Source of the DNA: DATAOG01 sp963840925 | GTDB taxonomy: Bacteria > Pseudomonadota > Alphaproteobacteria > Geminicoccales > Geminicoccaceae | Assembly: GCA_963840925.1 (NCBI GenBank) | Contig: CAWJAY010000005.1 | Span: forward strand, 62,001-126,000 | Reading direction: 5' to 3' | Length of the DNA: 64,000 bases | In this document: in pieces, positions 44,496 to 55,264 of the stretch | How the letters are laid out: each line of letters begins with the position of its first letter | Numbering within the stretch: the stretch's first letter is position 1 | Program-made: the position numbers and the translations under genes | Notes under the pieces: generated by a model | Database searches by the model: none | What the model saw: the letters and a program-made list of their open reading frames with translations, nothing else | Told to the model about the DNA's origin: nothing

Positions 44496-46259
44496 TGCGG
44501 CCTGGCGAGCGATTCCAGTCTCCGCCTCGGCCAGCGCCGGCTACGCGTGGTCGGCGGCCTGTTCGCGATCGCTCTGCTGGTGCTCGCATTGCGGCTGGTC
44601 GACCTGGCGCTCTGGCAGGGCGATGCGCGGATCGGCAGTCAGGCGCACGCCGACGCGATCGACAGCCGGCAACGCGCCGACATCGTCGACCGCCAGGGCA
44701 CGCTGCTGGCGACCGACTATCCGATGCCCTCAGTGTACGCCGATGCCGCGCTCGTGCCCGACACGCAGGCAGCGGCGATCGCGCTCGCCGGCGCGCTCGA
44801 GGGCGGCGATCCTGTGGAGCTGCTCGCCAAGCTCAAGGAGCCGCGGCGGTTCGTCTGGCTCAAGCGGCACATCAGTGACGCCGAGGAGCGGGCCGTGATC
44901 CGCTTGGGGCTGCCGGGCGTCGGCCTGCGCACCGAGAACCACCGGATCTACCCGCAGCGCGCGCTGGCAGCACATCTGGTCGGTTACGTCGGGATCGAGA
45001 ACCAGGCGCTCGCCGGCGTCGAGACCAGCTTCGATGCCCGCCTGACCGAGGGGGCGATGCGCCCGACGCCGTTGGTCCTCACCCTCGACCTCCGGGTCCA
45101 GGAGATCGTGCGCAGCGAGCTCAGGGCAGCGCGGGCGCGGTTTGCCGCCAAGGGCGCTGCCGGCGTCGTGCTCGACATCGCGAGCGGCGAGCTGCTGGCC
45201 GCGGTCAGCCTGCCGGACTTCGATCCCAACCGCTACCGGGAGGCGCCCGCCGACGCGCTCTTCAACCGCGTCACGCTTGGCACCTACGAGCTCGGCTCGC
45301 TGTTCAAGCTGTTCACGGTCGCGATGGCGCTCGATGCCGGCGCGGTCGATATCACCAGCAGCCTGGATGCGAGCGCGCCGTTGCAGTTCGGCCGCTTCCG
45401 GATCGGCGATCATCACGCCAAGCGGCGCTGGCTGAGCGTGCCCGAGGTGATCGCATTCTCATCCAACGTCGGCGCCGCGCGGATGGCGATGGCGCTCGGA
45501 ACCGAGGGCCAGCTCGACTATCTGCGCCGCTTGGGCCTGCTCGAGCGGCATCCGATCCGCCTGCCCGAGGTTGCGCTGCCGCAGCAGCCGGCCCGCTGGC
45601 GGCCGATCAACACGGTGACCGCCGCCTATGGCCACGGGCTTGCGATCTCGCCGCTGCAGATGGCGGATGCGGTCGCGGCGATCGTCTGCACGGCGCCGCG
45701 GCCGCGGGCGCACGTGGTCGCCGAGGCGGTGCCGGCGGTCTGGCAGCCTCCGGTCTCGGCCGCGACCGCGGCCAAGCTGCGCTGGCTGATGTGGCTCACG
45801 GTTACCGAGGGCACCGGCAAGCTCGCCAAGGTGCCGGGTTACCTGATCGGCGGCAAGACCGGCAGCGCCGACAAGCCGGGCTACGGCGGCTACCGCGGTA
45901 CCGGGCTGATCTCCTCGTTCGTCGCCGCCTTCCCGATCGACCAGCCCCGCTACGTCGTGCTGGTCACGCTCGACGAGCCGAAGGGCGACGCCGACACCTT
46001 CGGTTTGGCTGAGGGCGGCTGGACCGCCGCGCCCACGGTCGGGCGGATGATCAGCCGGATCGGACCCCTGCTCGGCCTGCCTCCGGTCGACCCGGGTGCC
46101 GAACTCTGGTTCCGCGAGCGGCTGCTCGAAAGCCAAGCGTACAACGGTCGGACCGGCCGGATCGAGCCCAGTTTCAAGGCCGCGGCCGGCGTCCGCTGGG
46201 TCGACGACCGCCAGGGAGAGGCCGGATGCGGCTGCGCGCCTTGCTCGGTCCTGGGGTGA
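44495..46259 (+). CDS. ftsI: Division transpeptidase PBP3, one frame break near the N-terminus
   Basis: About 585 residues. The ATG at 44495 overlaps the ftsL stop and reads MRPGERFQS; deleting one C near 44520 joins RLGQRRLRVVGGLFAIALLV, the membrane anchor. A GTG at 44547 is the alternative start without a break. Class B PBP motifs are intact: GSLFK (active-site Ser), SSNVG (SxN) and GGKTGSADKPG (KTG). It crosslinks septal peptidoglycan. The C-terminus runs 34 bases into murE and ends in an unusual CGCAPCSVLG tail. Confidence 0.88.
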
Positions 46260-47693
46260 CGATCGCCAACGCGGCGGATGGCGCGGCCGAGATCACCGGG
46301 CTCAGCGCCGATTCGCGCACCGTCCAGCCGGGCTGGCTGTTCGCGGCGCTGCCGGGCAGCCGCACCGACGGCCGCCGGTTTATCGCCGACGCGATCGCGC
46401 GCGGCGCCGCTGCGATCCTCGCCCCGCCCGACCTGGCCGACGCCAACCTCGGCGTACCGCTGGTGCTCGACCCGGAGCCGCGTCACCGCCTGGCGCTGAT
46501 CGCGGCCCGCTTCTACGCCCGGCAGCCGCGCTGGATCGCCGCGGTCACCGGCACCAGCGGCAAGACTTCGGTCGCCTGCTTCGCGATGCAGCTCTGGACC
46601 GAGCTCGGCCAGCCAGCAGCCTCGCTCGGAACGCTCGGGCTGATCGCTCCAGGCGGCCGCGGCGCCTCGGGCCTGACCACCCCCGACCCGGTCCGCCTGC
46701 ATGCGCTGCTCGCCGAGCTCGCCGCCAGCGGCGTCGAGCATCTGGCGCTCGAGGCCTCGAGCCATGGCCTCGATCAGCGCCGGCTCGACGGCGTGCGCTT
46801 GAGCGCCGCGGCGTTTACCAATCTCTCACGCGACCACTTCGATTATCACGGCAGCCAGGAGGCCTATCTGGCGGCCAAGCGGCGTCTGTTCAGCGAGCTC
46901 CTGCCGCCCGGGGGAACCGCCGTGCTCAACGCCGACCAGCCCGAGTTCGAGCCGCTCGCCGCGATCTGCCGCGCGCGCGGGCTGGCCGTGCTCGACTATG
47001 GCCTGGCCGCCGCGCGGCTGCGCCTGCTCGAATGCCGGCCGCAGGCCGACGGCCAGACCGTCGCTTTCGCCGTCGACGGCCGCCGGCATCAGATCCGAAC
47101 GCCGCTGGTCGGCGCGTTCCAGGCGAGCAACCTGCTCGCGGCGCTCGGCCTGGTGATGGCGACCGGCGCCAATCCCGACGACGCTGCCGGCCGCCTCGGT
47201 AACCTCGAGGGCGCGCCCGGCCGGATGCAGCGGATCGGCGGCCATCCGAGCGGCGCGCCGGTGTTCGTCGATTACGCCCACAAGCCGGATGCGCTGGCCA
47301 AAGTCCTTGAGCGCGCTGCGCCCGCACACGAGCAAGCGCCTGGTCCTGGTGCTCGGCTGCGGCGGCGATCGCGATCCGGGCAAGCGGCCGGAGATGGGGG
47401 CGATCGCGGCCGCCCGCGCCGACCTCGTCTACGTCACCGACGACAACCCGCGCAGCGAAGATCCGGCCGTGATCCGGCGCGCGATCCTGGAGGCCTGCCC
47501 GGGCGCGATCGAGATCGGCGACCGGCGGGCCGCGATCCGGGCCGCACTCGCGGAGCTGCAATCGGGCGATGTCCTGGTGGTCGCCGGCAAGGGCCACGAG
47601 ACCGGCCAGATCACGGGCGACCGGGTGCTGCCGTTCGATGACGTCCTCGAGGTCCAGGCAGCGCTCGCCGCGCTGAGTGGGGCCAGCGCATGA
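46226..47693 (+). CDS. murE: UDP-MurNAc-tripeptide synthetase (meso-DAP adding), one frame break
   Basis: About 488 residues after removing one extra C near 47311 (ALAKVLEALRPHTSKRLVLV). P-loop AAVTGTSGKTSVACFAMQ, LEASSHGLDQRRLDG, FTNLSRDHFDYHGS, FVDYAHKPDALAKVL and VYVTDDNPRSEDPAVI; the DNPR motif selects meso-diaminopimelate. It adds the third residue to UDP-MurNAc-L-Ala-D-Glu in the cytosol. Overlaps ftsI and is overlapped by murF (ATGA). Confidence 0.92.
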
Positions 47694-49084
47694 GCAAGCC
47701 GCTCTGGACCGCGGCCGAGCTCGCCGCCGCGACCGCTGGCCGCGCGCACGGCGACTGGTCGGTTACCGGCGTCGCGATCGACTCCCGGACCGTGCAGCCC
47801 GGCGAGCTGTTCATCGCGATCCGCGGGCCCCATCACGACGGCCACGATTTCGTGGCGGCAGCGCTGACCAAGGGTGCCGCGGCCCTGATCGACCATCTGC
47901 CCCAGGGGGTCCCGCCCGATGCCAGGCTGCTCATGGTCGAGGACACGATGGCCGCGCTGACCGCGCTCGGTCGCGCCGCCCGCGCGCGCAGCCACGCCAG
48001 CCATGCGGCGATCACCGGCAGCGTCGGCAAGACCGGCACCAAGGAGGCGCTCCGCCTGGCTCTTGCACGCCAGGCCAGCACCCACGCGAGCGCCGCCAGC
48101 TACAACAACCACTGGGGTGTGCCGCTCTCGCTCGCCCGCCAGCCGCGCGACGCGGTCTATGGCATCTACGAGCTGGGCATGAACGCGCCCGGCGAGATCG
48201 CAGCACTCGCCCGCCTGGTCCGGCCGCAGGTCGCGATGATTACGGCGATCGCGCCCGCCCACCTCGGCTTTTTCCGCTCGGTCGAGGCGATCGCGGCCGC
48301 CAAGGGTGAGATCTTCGAGGGCGTGGAGTCCGGGGGTGCCGCAGTCCTGAACCTCGACAGCCCGCACACGCCGCAGCTGATCGAGTGCGCGAAGGCCGCC
48401 GGCTGCGAGCGCGTGATCGGCTTCGGCAGCGCCGCCGGCGCCCCCGTCCGCCTCAAGGACGCCAGGCTCGATGCGAGCGGCAGCGACGTGACGGCCAGCT
48501 TGAATGGCGCTGAGCTCGGCTTCAGAATCGGCGCGCCGGGGCGGCATTGGGTGAGCAACAGCCTGGGTGTGCTCGCCTGCGTCCTGGCGCTGGGCGCCGA
48601 TCCCGCGGCCGCGGCGCAGGCGCTCATCGACTTCCGGCCGCCCCCGGGCCGCGGCCAACGTCACCGGCTGGCCCGCACCGGCGGCGCGGTCACGCTGATC
48701 GATGAGAGCTACAACGCCAATCCCGCTTCGATGCGGGCGGCGCTCGCGCTGCTCGAGACCGCAGAGGGCCGCCGGCTCGCGGCGCTGGGCGACATGCTCG
48801 AGCTCGGCGCGCGGGCACCGGCCTTGCATGCCGACCTGGCCGAACCGGTCGCGGCCGCGCGCGTCGATCGCGTCTACACGGTCGGCGCCTCGATGCGCCA
48901 CCTGCACGACGCGATCACGCCCGCGATGCGCGGAGCGCACGCCGACAGCGCGGCCGAGCTGCTGCCGATCCTGGAGGCCGAGTTGCAGGCAGGCGACACG
49001 CTTTTGATCAAGGGCTCGCTCGGCATCGGCATGGGCCGGCTGGTTGAGGCGCTGCTCGCGCCAGCGGCGCCGGTCGCGGGCTGA
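47690..49084 (+). CDS. murF: UDP-MurNAc-tripeptide--D-alanyl-D-alanine ligase
   Basis: 464 residues, intact. IDSRTVQPGELFIAIRGPHH, P-loop AITGSVGKTGTKEALRLAL, SYNNHWGVPLSLARQP, MNAPGEIAALARLVRPQVA, LIDESYNANPASMRAAL. It joins D-Ala-D-Ala to the tripeptide precursor. Starts on the murE stop and ends 5 bases before mraY. Confidence 0.95.
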   Translation: MSKPLWTAAELAAATAGRAHGDWSVTGVAIDSRTVQPGELFIAIRGPHHDGHDFVAAALTKGAAALIDHLPQGVPPDARLLMVEDTMAALTALGRAARARSHASHAAITGSVGKTGTKEALRLALARQASTHASAASYNNHWGVPLSLARQPRDAVYGIYELGMNAPGEIAALARLVRPQVAMITAIAPAHLGFFRSVEAIAAAKGEIFEGVESGGAAVLNLDSPHTPQLIECAKAAGCERVIGFGSAAGAPVRLKDARLDASGSDVTASLNGAELGFRIGAPGRHWVSNSLGVLACVLALGADPAAAAQALIDFRPPPGRGQRHRLARTGGAVTLIDESYNANPASMRAALALLETAEGRRLAALGDMLELGARAPALHADLAEPVAAARVDRVYTVGASMRHLHDAITPAMRGAHADSAAELLPILEAELQAGDTLLIKGSLGIGMGRLVEALLAPAAPVAG

Positions 49085-49089
49085 AGCCA

Positions 49090-50178
49090 ATGCTGTTCAA
49101 CCTTCTGTTTCCGCTCGCCGACCAGTTCGGCCTGTTCAACCTGTTCCGCTACCTGACCTTCAGGACCGGCGGCGCGGTGCTGACCGCGCTCGTGATCAGC
49201 TTCGTGGTCGGCCCCGGGCTGATCCGCTGGCTGCGGATCCGCCAGGGCCAGGGCCAGCCGATCCGGGCCGACGGCCCGGCCTCCCACATCCTGACCAAGC
49301 AGGGCACGCCGACGATGGGCGGCACGCTGATCCTGCTGGCGCTCACGCTTGCGACCCTCCTTTGGGCCGACCTGCGCAACGGCTACGTCTGGGTCGTGCT
49401 GATGATCACGCTCGGCTTCGGCGGCATCGGGCTCGCCGACGACTACCTGAAGCTGACCAAGCGTTCGAGCGGCGGGCTGGCCGCCCGCACCAAGTTCCTG
49501 GGCCAGTGCCTGGTCGCGCTGATCGCGGCCGTGCTGATCTCCTGGATCACCCGCCAACCGCTCGCGACCGGGCTCGCCCTGCCGTTCTTCAAGGACCTGC
49601 TGGTGCCGCTGGGCTTGCTGTTCTTCCCGTTTGCGATGCTGGTCATGGTCGGCGCCTCGAACGCGGTCAACCTGACCGACGGGCTGGATGGCCTCGCGAT
49701 CGTGCCGGCGATGATCGTCGCCGCCTGCTTCGCGCTGATCGCGTATCTGGTTGGCAACGCGATCTTCGCCAACTACCTCGGCATCCCGTTCGTGCCCGGC
49801 TCGGGCGAGCTCGCGGTGTTCTGCGGAGCCATGGTCGGCGCCTCGCTCGGGTTCCTTTGGTTCAACGCGCCGCCGGCGATGGTGTTCATGGGCGATACCG
49901 GCTCGCTGGCATCCGGGGGTGCGTTGGGCGCGGTCGCGGTGATCACCAAGCACGAGCTGGTGCTGGTCCTGGTCGGCGGTCTGTTCGTGCTCGAGACGAT
50001 CTCGGTCATCGTTCAGGTCGCCTCGTTCAAGCTGACCGGCAAGCGGGTGTTCCGGATGGCGCCGCTGCACCATCATTTCGAGCAGAAAGGCTGGCAGGAG
50101 CCGACCATCGTGATCCGCTTTTGGATCATCGCGATGGTGCTGGCGCTGATCGGCCTGTCGACCCTGAAGCTGCGGTGA
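49090..50178 (+). CDS. mraY: Phospho-MurNAc-pentapeptide-transferase MraY
   Basis: 362 residues with about ten membrane helices. LTKQGTPTMGGTLILLA, LADDYLKLTKRSSGGL (catalytic DDD region), NAVNLTDGLDGLAIVPA and the cytoplasmic APLHHHFEQKGWQEP loop are the MraY signatures. It transfers phospho-MurNAc-pentapeptide to undecaprenyl phosphate, making lipid I at the inner membrane. Confidence 0.96.
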   Translation: MLFNLLFPLADQFGLFNLFRYLTFRTGGAVLTALVISFVVGPGLIRWLRIRQGQGQPIRADGPASHILTKQGTPTMGGTLILLALTLATLLWADLRNGYVWVVLMITLGFGGIGLADDYLKLTKRSSGGLAARTKFLGQCLVALIAAVLISWITRQPLATGLALPFFKDLLVPLGLLFFPFAMLVMVGASNAVNLTDGLDGLAIVPAMIVAACFALIAYLVGNAIFANYLGIPFVPGSGELAVFCGAMVGASLGFLWFNAPPAMVFMGDTGSLASGGALGAVAVITKHELVLVLVGGLFVLETISVIVQVASFKLTGKRVFRMAPLHHHFEQKGWQEPTIVIRFWIIAMVLALIGLSTLKLR

Positions 50179-50185
50179 TCGGCCG

Positions 50186-51613
50186 ATGATCCCGCTGCCA
50201 TCGATGCGCGAGCGGACCCTGGCCGTGCTCGGGCTCGGCCGTTCCGGTCGCTCGGCCGGCCGGGCGCTGCTCGAGAGCGGCGCACGGGTCTGGGCTTGGG
50301 ACGACGCGCCCGCGCGTCGCGCCGAGGCGGCGGCTGCGGGGCTGCCGATCGTCGACCTCGAGCGCTGCGACTGGCGCAAGGTCGATCGCCTGGTGCTGAG
50401 CCCCGGGATTCCGCTGCACCATCCGCGCCCGCATCCCCGCGTCGAGCAGGCCCGGGCGGCCGGCGTCGCGATCGTCGGCGATGTCGAGCTGCTGGTCGAG
50501 AGCGATCCGGCGCGCCGAATCGTCGGGGTCACCGGCACCAACGGCAAGTCGACCACGACGACGCTGATCGGCGGGCTGCTCGGCCAAGCCGGGCTCGGCG
50601 TCCAAATCGGCGGCAATATCGGCTTGCCGGTACTAGATCTATTGCCTAAACCCCAGGAAGACATCTATGTGTTGGAACTCTCCTCCTATCAGCTGGATCT
50701 GACCGAGCATCTGGCCTGCGCTGTGGCGGTGATCCTCAATCTGAGCCCGGACCATCTCGACCGGCACGGCGGGATGCAGGGCTACGTGCGCGCCAAATCG
50801 CGGATCGTGCACAACCAGCGGGCGACCGACTGGGCGGTCATCGGCGTCGACGACGAGCCCAGCCGAACCGTGTTCGAACAGCTGCGGGCCGAGCGCCAGC
50901 ACCAGGTGCTGCCGGTCGCGGTCGGGCGCAGCCTGGACCATGGCGTGTTCGTGGTCGAGGGCCGGCTGTACGATGCGCTCGACGCTCGCGCCCGTCCGAT
51001 CCTCGATCTGCGGCCGATCGGCAGCCTGCGCGGCGCCCACAACTGGCAGAACGCGGCGGCCGCCTACGCCGCGGCGCGCGTGCTCGGCGTCAAGCCGGAG
51101 GTCGCGGCCGAGGGGCTGCGCCGGTTCCAGGGCCTCGCGCACCGCATGGAGCAGGTCAGGACGATCGGGCGCGTGACGTTCGTCAACGATAGCAAGGCGA
51201 CCAACCCGGACGCCGCGGCGCGCGCGCTCGCCTGCTTCGAGCGGATCTACTGGATCGCGGGCGGCCGACCTAAGGCGTCGGGCCTCGAGCCGCTGCTACC
51301 GTGGCTCTCACGGGTCCGTCACGTCTATCTGATCGGGGAGGCGGCGGCCGCCTTCGAGCAGGCCTTCGGCCAGCGGGTAACGTGCACGCGGAGCGGCGAT
51401 CTTGAGACCGCGGTTGCGCAGGCCGCCGCCGCCGCGGCCCGCGATCCCGAGGGTGACGCCGTGGTCCTGCTGACCCCGGCTTGCGCCTCGTTCGATCAGT
51501 TCACTGATTTCGAGGCCCGGGGCGAGGCCTTCAAGAAGCTCGTCGCCGCACTCCCCGGGCCGGCCCCGGCGACCCGTGTCAGCGCCGGAGCGGCGCTGGA
51601 GGCCGGCCGGTGA
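50186..51613 (+). CDS. murD: UDP-MurNAc-L-alanine--D-glutamate ligase
   Basis: 475 residues. GLGRSGRSAGRALLESGARV, LSPGIPLHHPRP, P-loop VGVTGTNGKSTTTTLIGGLL, ELSSYQLDLTEHL, LSPDHLDRHGGMQGYV, AHRMEQVRTIGRVTFVNDSK. Adds D-Glu to UDP-MurNAc-L-Ala. The ATG is 7 bases after mraY; ftsW starts on its stop codon. Frame intact. Confidence 0.95.
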   Translation: MIPLPSMRERTLAVLGLGRSGRSAGRALLESGARVWAWDDAPARRAEAAAAGLPIVDLERCDWRKVDRLVLSPGIPLHHPRPHPRVEQARAAGVAIVGDVELLVESDPARRIVGVTGTNGKSTTTTLIGGLLGQAGLGVQIGGNIGLPVLDLLPKPQEDIYVLELSSYQLDLTEHLACAVAVILNLSPDHLDRHGGMQGYVRAKSRIVHNQRATDWAVIGVDDEPSRTVFEQLRAERQHQVLPVAVGRSLDHGVFVVEGRLYDALDARARPILDLRPIGSLRGAHNWQNAAAAYAAARVLGVKPEVAAEGLRRFQGLAHRMEQVRTIGRVTFVNDSKATNPDAAARALACFERIYWIAGGRPKASGLEPLLPWLSRVRHVYLIGEAAAAFEQAFGQRVTCTRSGDLETAVAQAAAAAARDPEGDAVVLLTPACASFDQFTDFEARGEAFKKLVAALPGPAPATRVSAGAALEAGR

Positions 51614-52725
51614 CCCCGTTCAGCCGCACCCAGCGCGGGCTGCTCGGCCGCTGGTGGTGGACGATCGACCAGCCGCTCCTCGCCGGCCTCGGCCTGCTCG
51701 CGGCCAGCGGGCTCGTGTTCGTGTTCGCCGCAAGCCCGCCGGTCGCCTCGCGCCTGGGTCTGCCACCGCTCTATTTCGTCGGCCGCCACGCGATCTACCT
51801 GCTGCCGGCGACCGCGCTGCTGCTCGGCAGCTCGCTGCTCTCGCCCAAAGGCGTCCAGCGCCTGGCGATCGGGCTGTTGGCGCTGGCGCTGGTGCTGATG
51901 GTCCTGACCCTGCTGGTCGGCCCCGAGATCAAGGGCGCCCGGCGCTGGCTGAAGGTCAGCGGCCTGGTCGTGCAGCCGGGCGAGTTCATGAAGCCCGCGC
52001 TGGTCATCGTGGTCGCGGCGCTGCTCGCCCAGGCCGAGGGCCTGCGCAACGCGCTCCCCGGCCTGCTGCTGGCCGCGCTCGCAGTGATCCTCTTGCTGAG
52101 CCAGCCGGACGTCAGCATGGCGCTGGTGGTCGCGTGCCTGCTCGGCCTCCAGCTGTTCCTCGCCGGCCTGCCCTGGCTGCTCGTGATCGGGCTGGTGGCG
52201 GTCGGCGGCCTCGGTCTCTGGCAGGCCTATCTGTTCTTCCCGCACGTCACCGAACGGTTCGACAGCTTCCTCGATCCGGGTGCTGGCGACCACTTTCAGG
52301 TCGGGCTGGCGCTCGAGGCGGTGCAGGGTGCCGCCTGGTTCGGCAGCGGCCCGGGCGAGGGCACGGTCAAGTACGCGCTGCCCGATGCGCACAGCGACTT
52401 CATCTTCGCCGTGATCGCCGAGGAATACGGGCTGATCGCCTGCCTGGCCGTGCTCGGCCTGTTCGCCTTCGTCGTGTTGCGCGGCCTGCGCCAGACCGAG
52501 CTGGTCACCGACCGCTTCGCCCTGCTGGCGGCGGCCGGCCTGCTCGGGCACTTCGGGCTCCAGGCAGCCGTCAATCTGGGCGTCAATCTGAGCCTGGTGC
52601 CGGCGACCGGCATGACCCTGCCGTTCATCAGCTACGGCGGCTCCTCGTTGTGCGCGGTCGCGCTCGGCATGGGCATGTTCCTGGCGCTGACCCGGCGGCG
52701 GCCGGGCGCCGAGGTGCTGCGATGA
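51610..52725 (+). CDS. ftsW: Septal peptidoglycan glycosyltransferase FtsW (SEDS family)
   Basis: 371 residues with about ten membrane segments. The SEDS motifs are GARRWLKVSGLVVQPGEFMK, FAVIAEEYGLIACLAVL and TGMTLPFISYGGSSL. It polymerises glycan strands at the septum together with FtsI. GTG start overlaps murD; its stop is overlapped by the murG ATG. Confidence 0.95.
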   Translation: MTPFSRTQRGLLGRWWWTIDQPLLAGLGLLAASGLVFVFAASPPVASRLGLPPLYFVGRHAIYLLPATALLLGSSLLSPKGVQRLAIGLLALALVLMVLTLLVGPEIKGARRWLKVSGLVVQPGEFMKPALVIVVAALLAQAEGLRNALPGLLLAALAVILLLSQPDVSMALVVACLLGLQLFLAGLPWLLVIGLVAVGGLGLWQAYLFFPHVTERFDSFLDPGAGDHFQVGLALEAVQGAAWFGSGPGEGTVKYALPDAHSDFIFAVIAEEYGLIACLAVLGLFAFVVLRGLRQTELVTDRFALLAAAGLLGHFGLQAAVNLGVNLSLVPATGMTLPFISYGGSSLCAVALGMGMFLALTRRRPGAEVLR

Positions 52726-53836
52726 CCCGCCCGATCGTGATCGCGACCGGCGGCACCGGCGGCCATATGTTCCCGGCGCTGACGCTCGCCCGCGAGCTGC
52801 GCGGGCGCGGTCAGGACGTCCTCGTGCTCTGCGATGCCCGCGGCGCCCGTTACCTCGGCTCCGACTTCGCCCACCGGGTGATCCAGGCGGGCAGCCCGTC
52901 AGGCCGTCCGCTCCGGCGCGTTCAGGCCCTGGCCCGCCTCGGCGTCGGGCTGGCTCAGGCGCTGGCCCTGCTTCGGCGCCGGCGGCCGGCCGCGGTCGCC
53001 GCGTTCGGCGGCTACGCCTCGGTGCCGGTCGGCCTCGCCGCGCGGCTGCTCGGCATCCCGCTCCTGGTCCACGAGCAGAACGCCGTGCTCGGCCGCGGCA
53101 ACCGCCTGATCGCGCGCAAGGCTGCGGTGCTGGCGCTGAGCTTCGCCGAGACCGAAGGCGCAGCCGCTGCCCCGGGCGCCCGGAACGTGGTCACCGGCAA
53201 CCCGGTCCGCGCCGAGGTCGTGGCGCATCGCGACCAGCGGTACACGCCGCCCGAGCCGGCGGGTCCGCTCGATCTGCTGGTGGTCGGCGGCAGCCAGGGC
53301 GCGCGGATCCTGAGCGATGTTCTGCCGGCAGCGCTCAAAGCCCTGCCGCCGGCGGCGCGCGCGCGCATCCGGCTGACCCAGCAATGCCGGCCGGAGGACT
53401 TGGAGCGGGTCGCGAGCGCGTATGCCGCGCTCGGCTTCACAGCCGAGCTCAAGAGCTTCTTCGACGACCTGCCGGAGCGTCTGGCCGATGCTCATCTGGT
53501 GATCTCGCGCTCGGGCGCCTCGAGCGTCGCCGAGCTCCTGGTGCTCGGCCGGCCATCGCTGCTCGTGCCCTATCGCCTCGCCGCCGACGATCACCAGCGC
53601 GCCAACGCCGGAGCGCTGGCGGCGGCCGGTGCCGCCTGGCTGATCGGGGAAAGCGAGCTCGACGGCGAGCGCCTGGCGGCAAAGCTCAGCGCCTGTCTGG
53701 TCCGGCCCGAGCAGCTGGCCGAGATGGCCGGCCGGGCGCATGGGCTCGGCCGGCCCGATGCGGCGCGCGCGCTCGCCGACGCGGCGCTCTCGCTGCTCTC
53801 GCCCTCGGTCGCCAATCTCCACCGCGAGGCGCTGGC

Positions 53837-53840
<4 letters not shown>
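52722..53840 (+). CDS. murG: UDP-GlcNAc transferase MurG (lipid II synthesis)
   Basis: 372 residues. The N-terminal IVIATGGTGGHMFPALTLAR is the lipid I-binding loop; AVAAFGGYASVPVGLAARLL, VHEQNAVLGRGNRLIAR, LVVGGSQGARILSDVLP and VISRSGASSVAELLVLGRP are the family blocks. It adds GlcNAc to lipid I on the cytoplasmic face. ATG overlaps ftsW; murC follows with an ATGA overlap. Confidence 0.95.

Positions 53841-55260
<1,420 letters not shown>

Positions 55261-55264
<4 letters not shown>

Noticed and set aside
48874..50664. Long minus-strand open frame opposite murF, mraY and murD
   Set aside because: Shadow of three well-defined dcw genes; composition is Arg/Asp/His/Gln-rich and featureless. The same applies to long minus frames opposite lysA, murE, murC and ftsZ.
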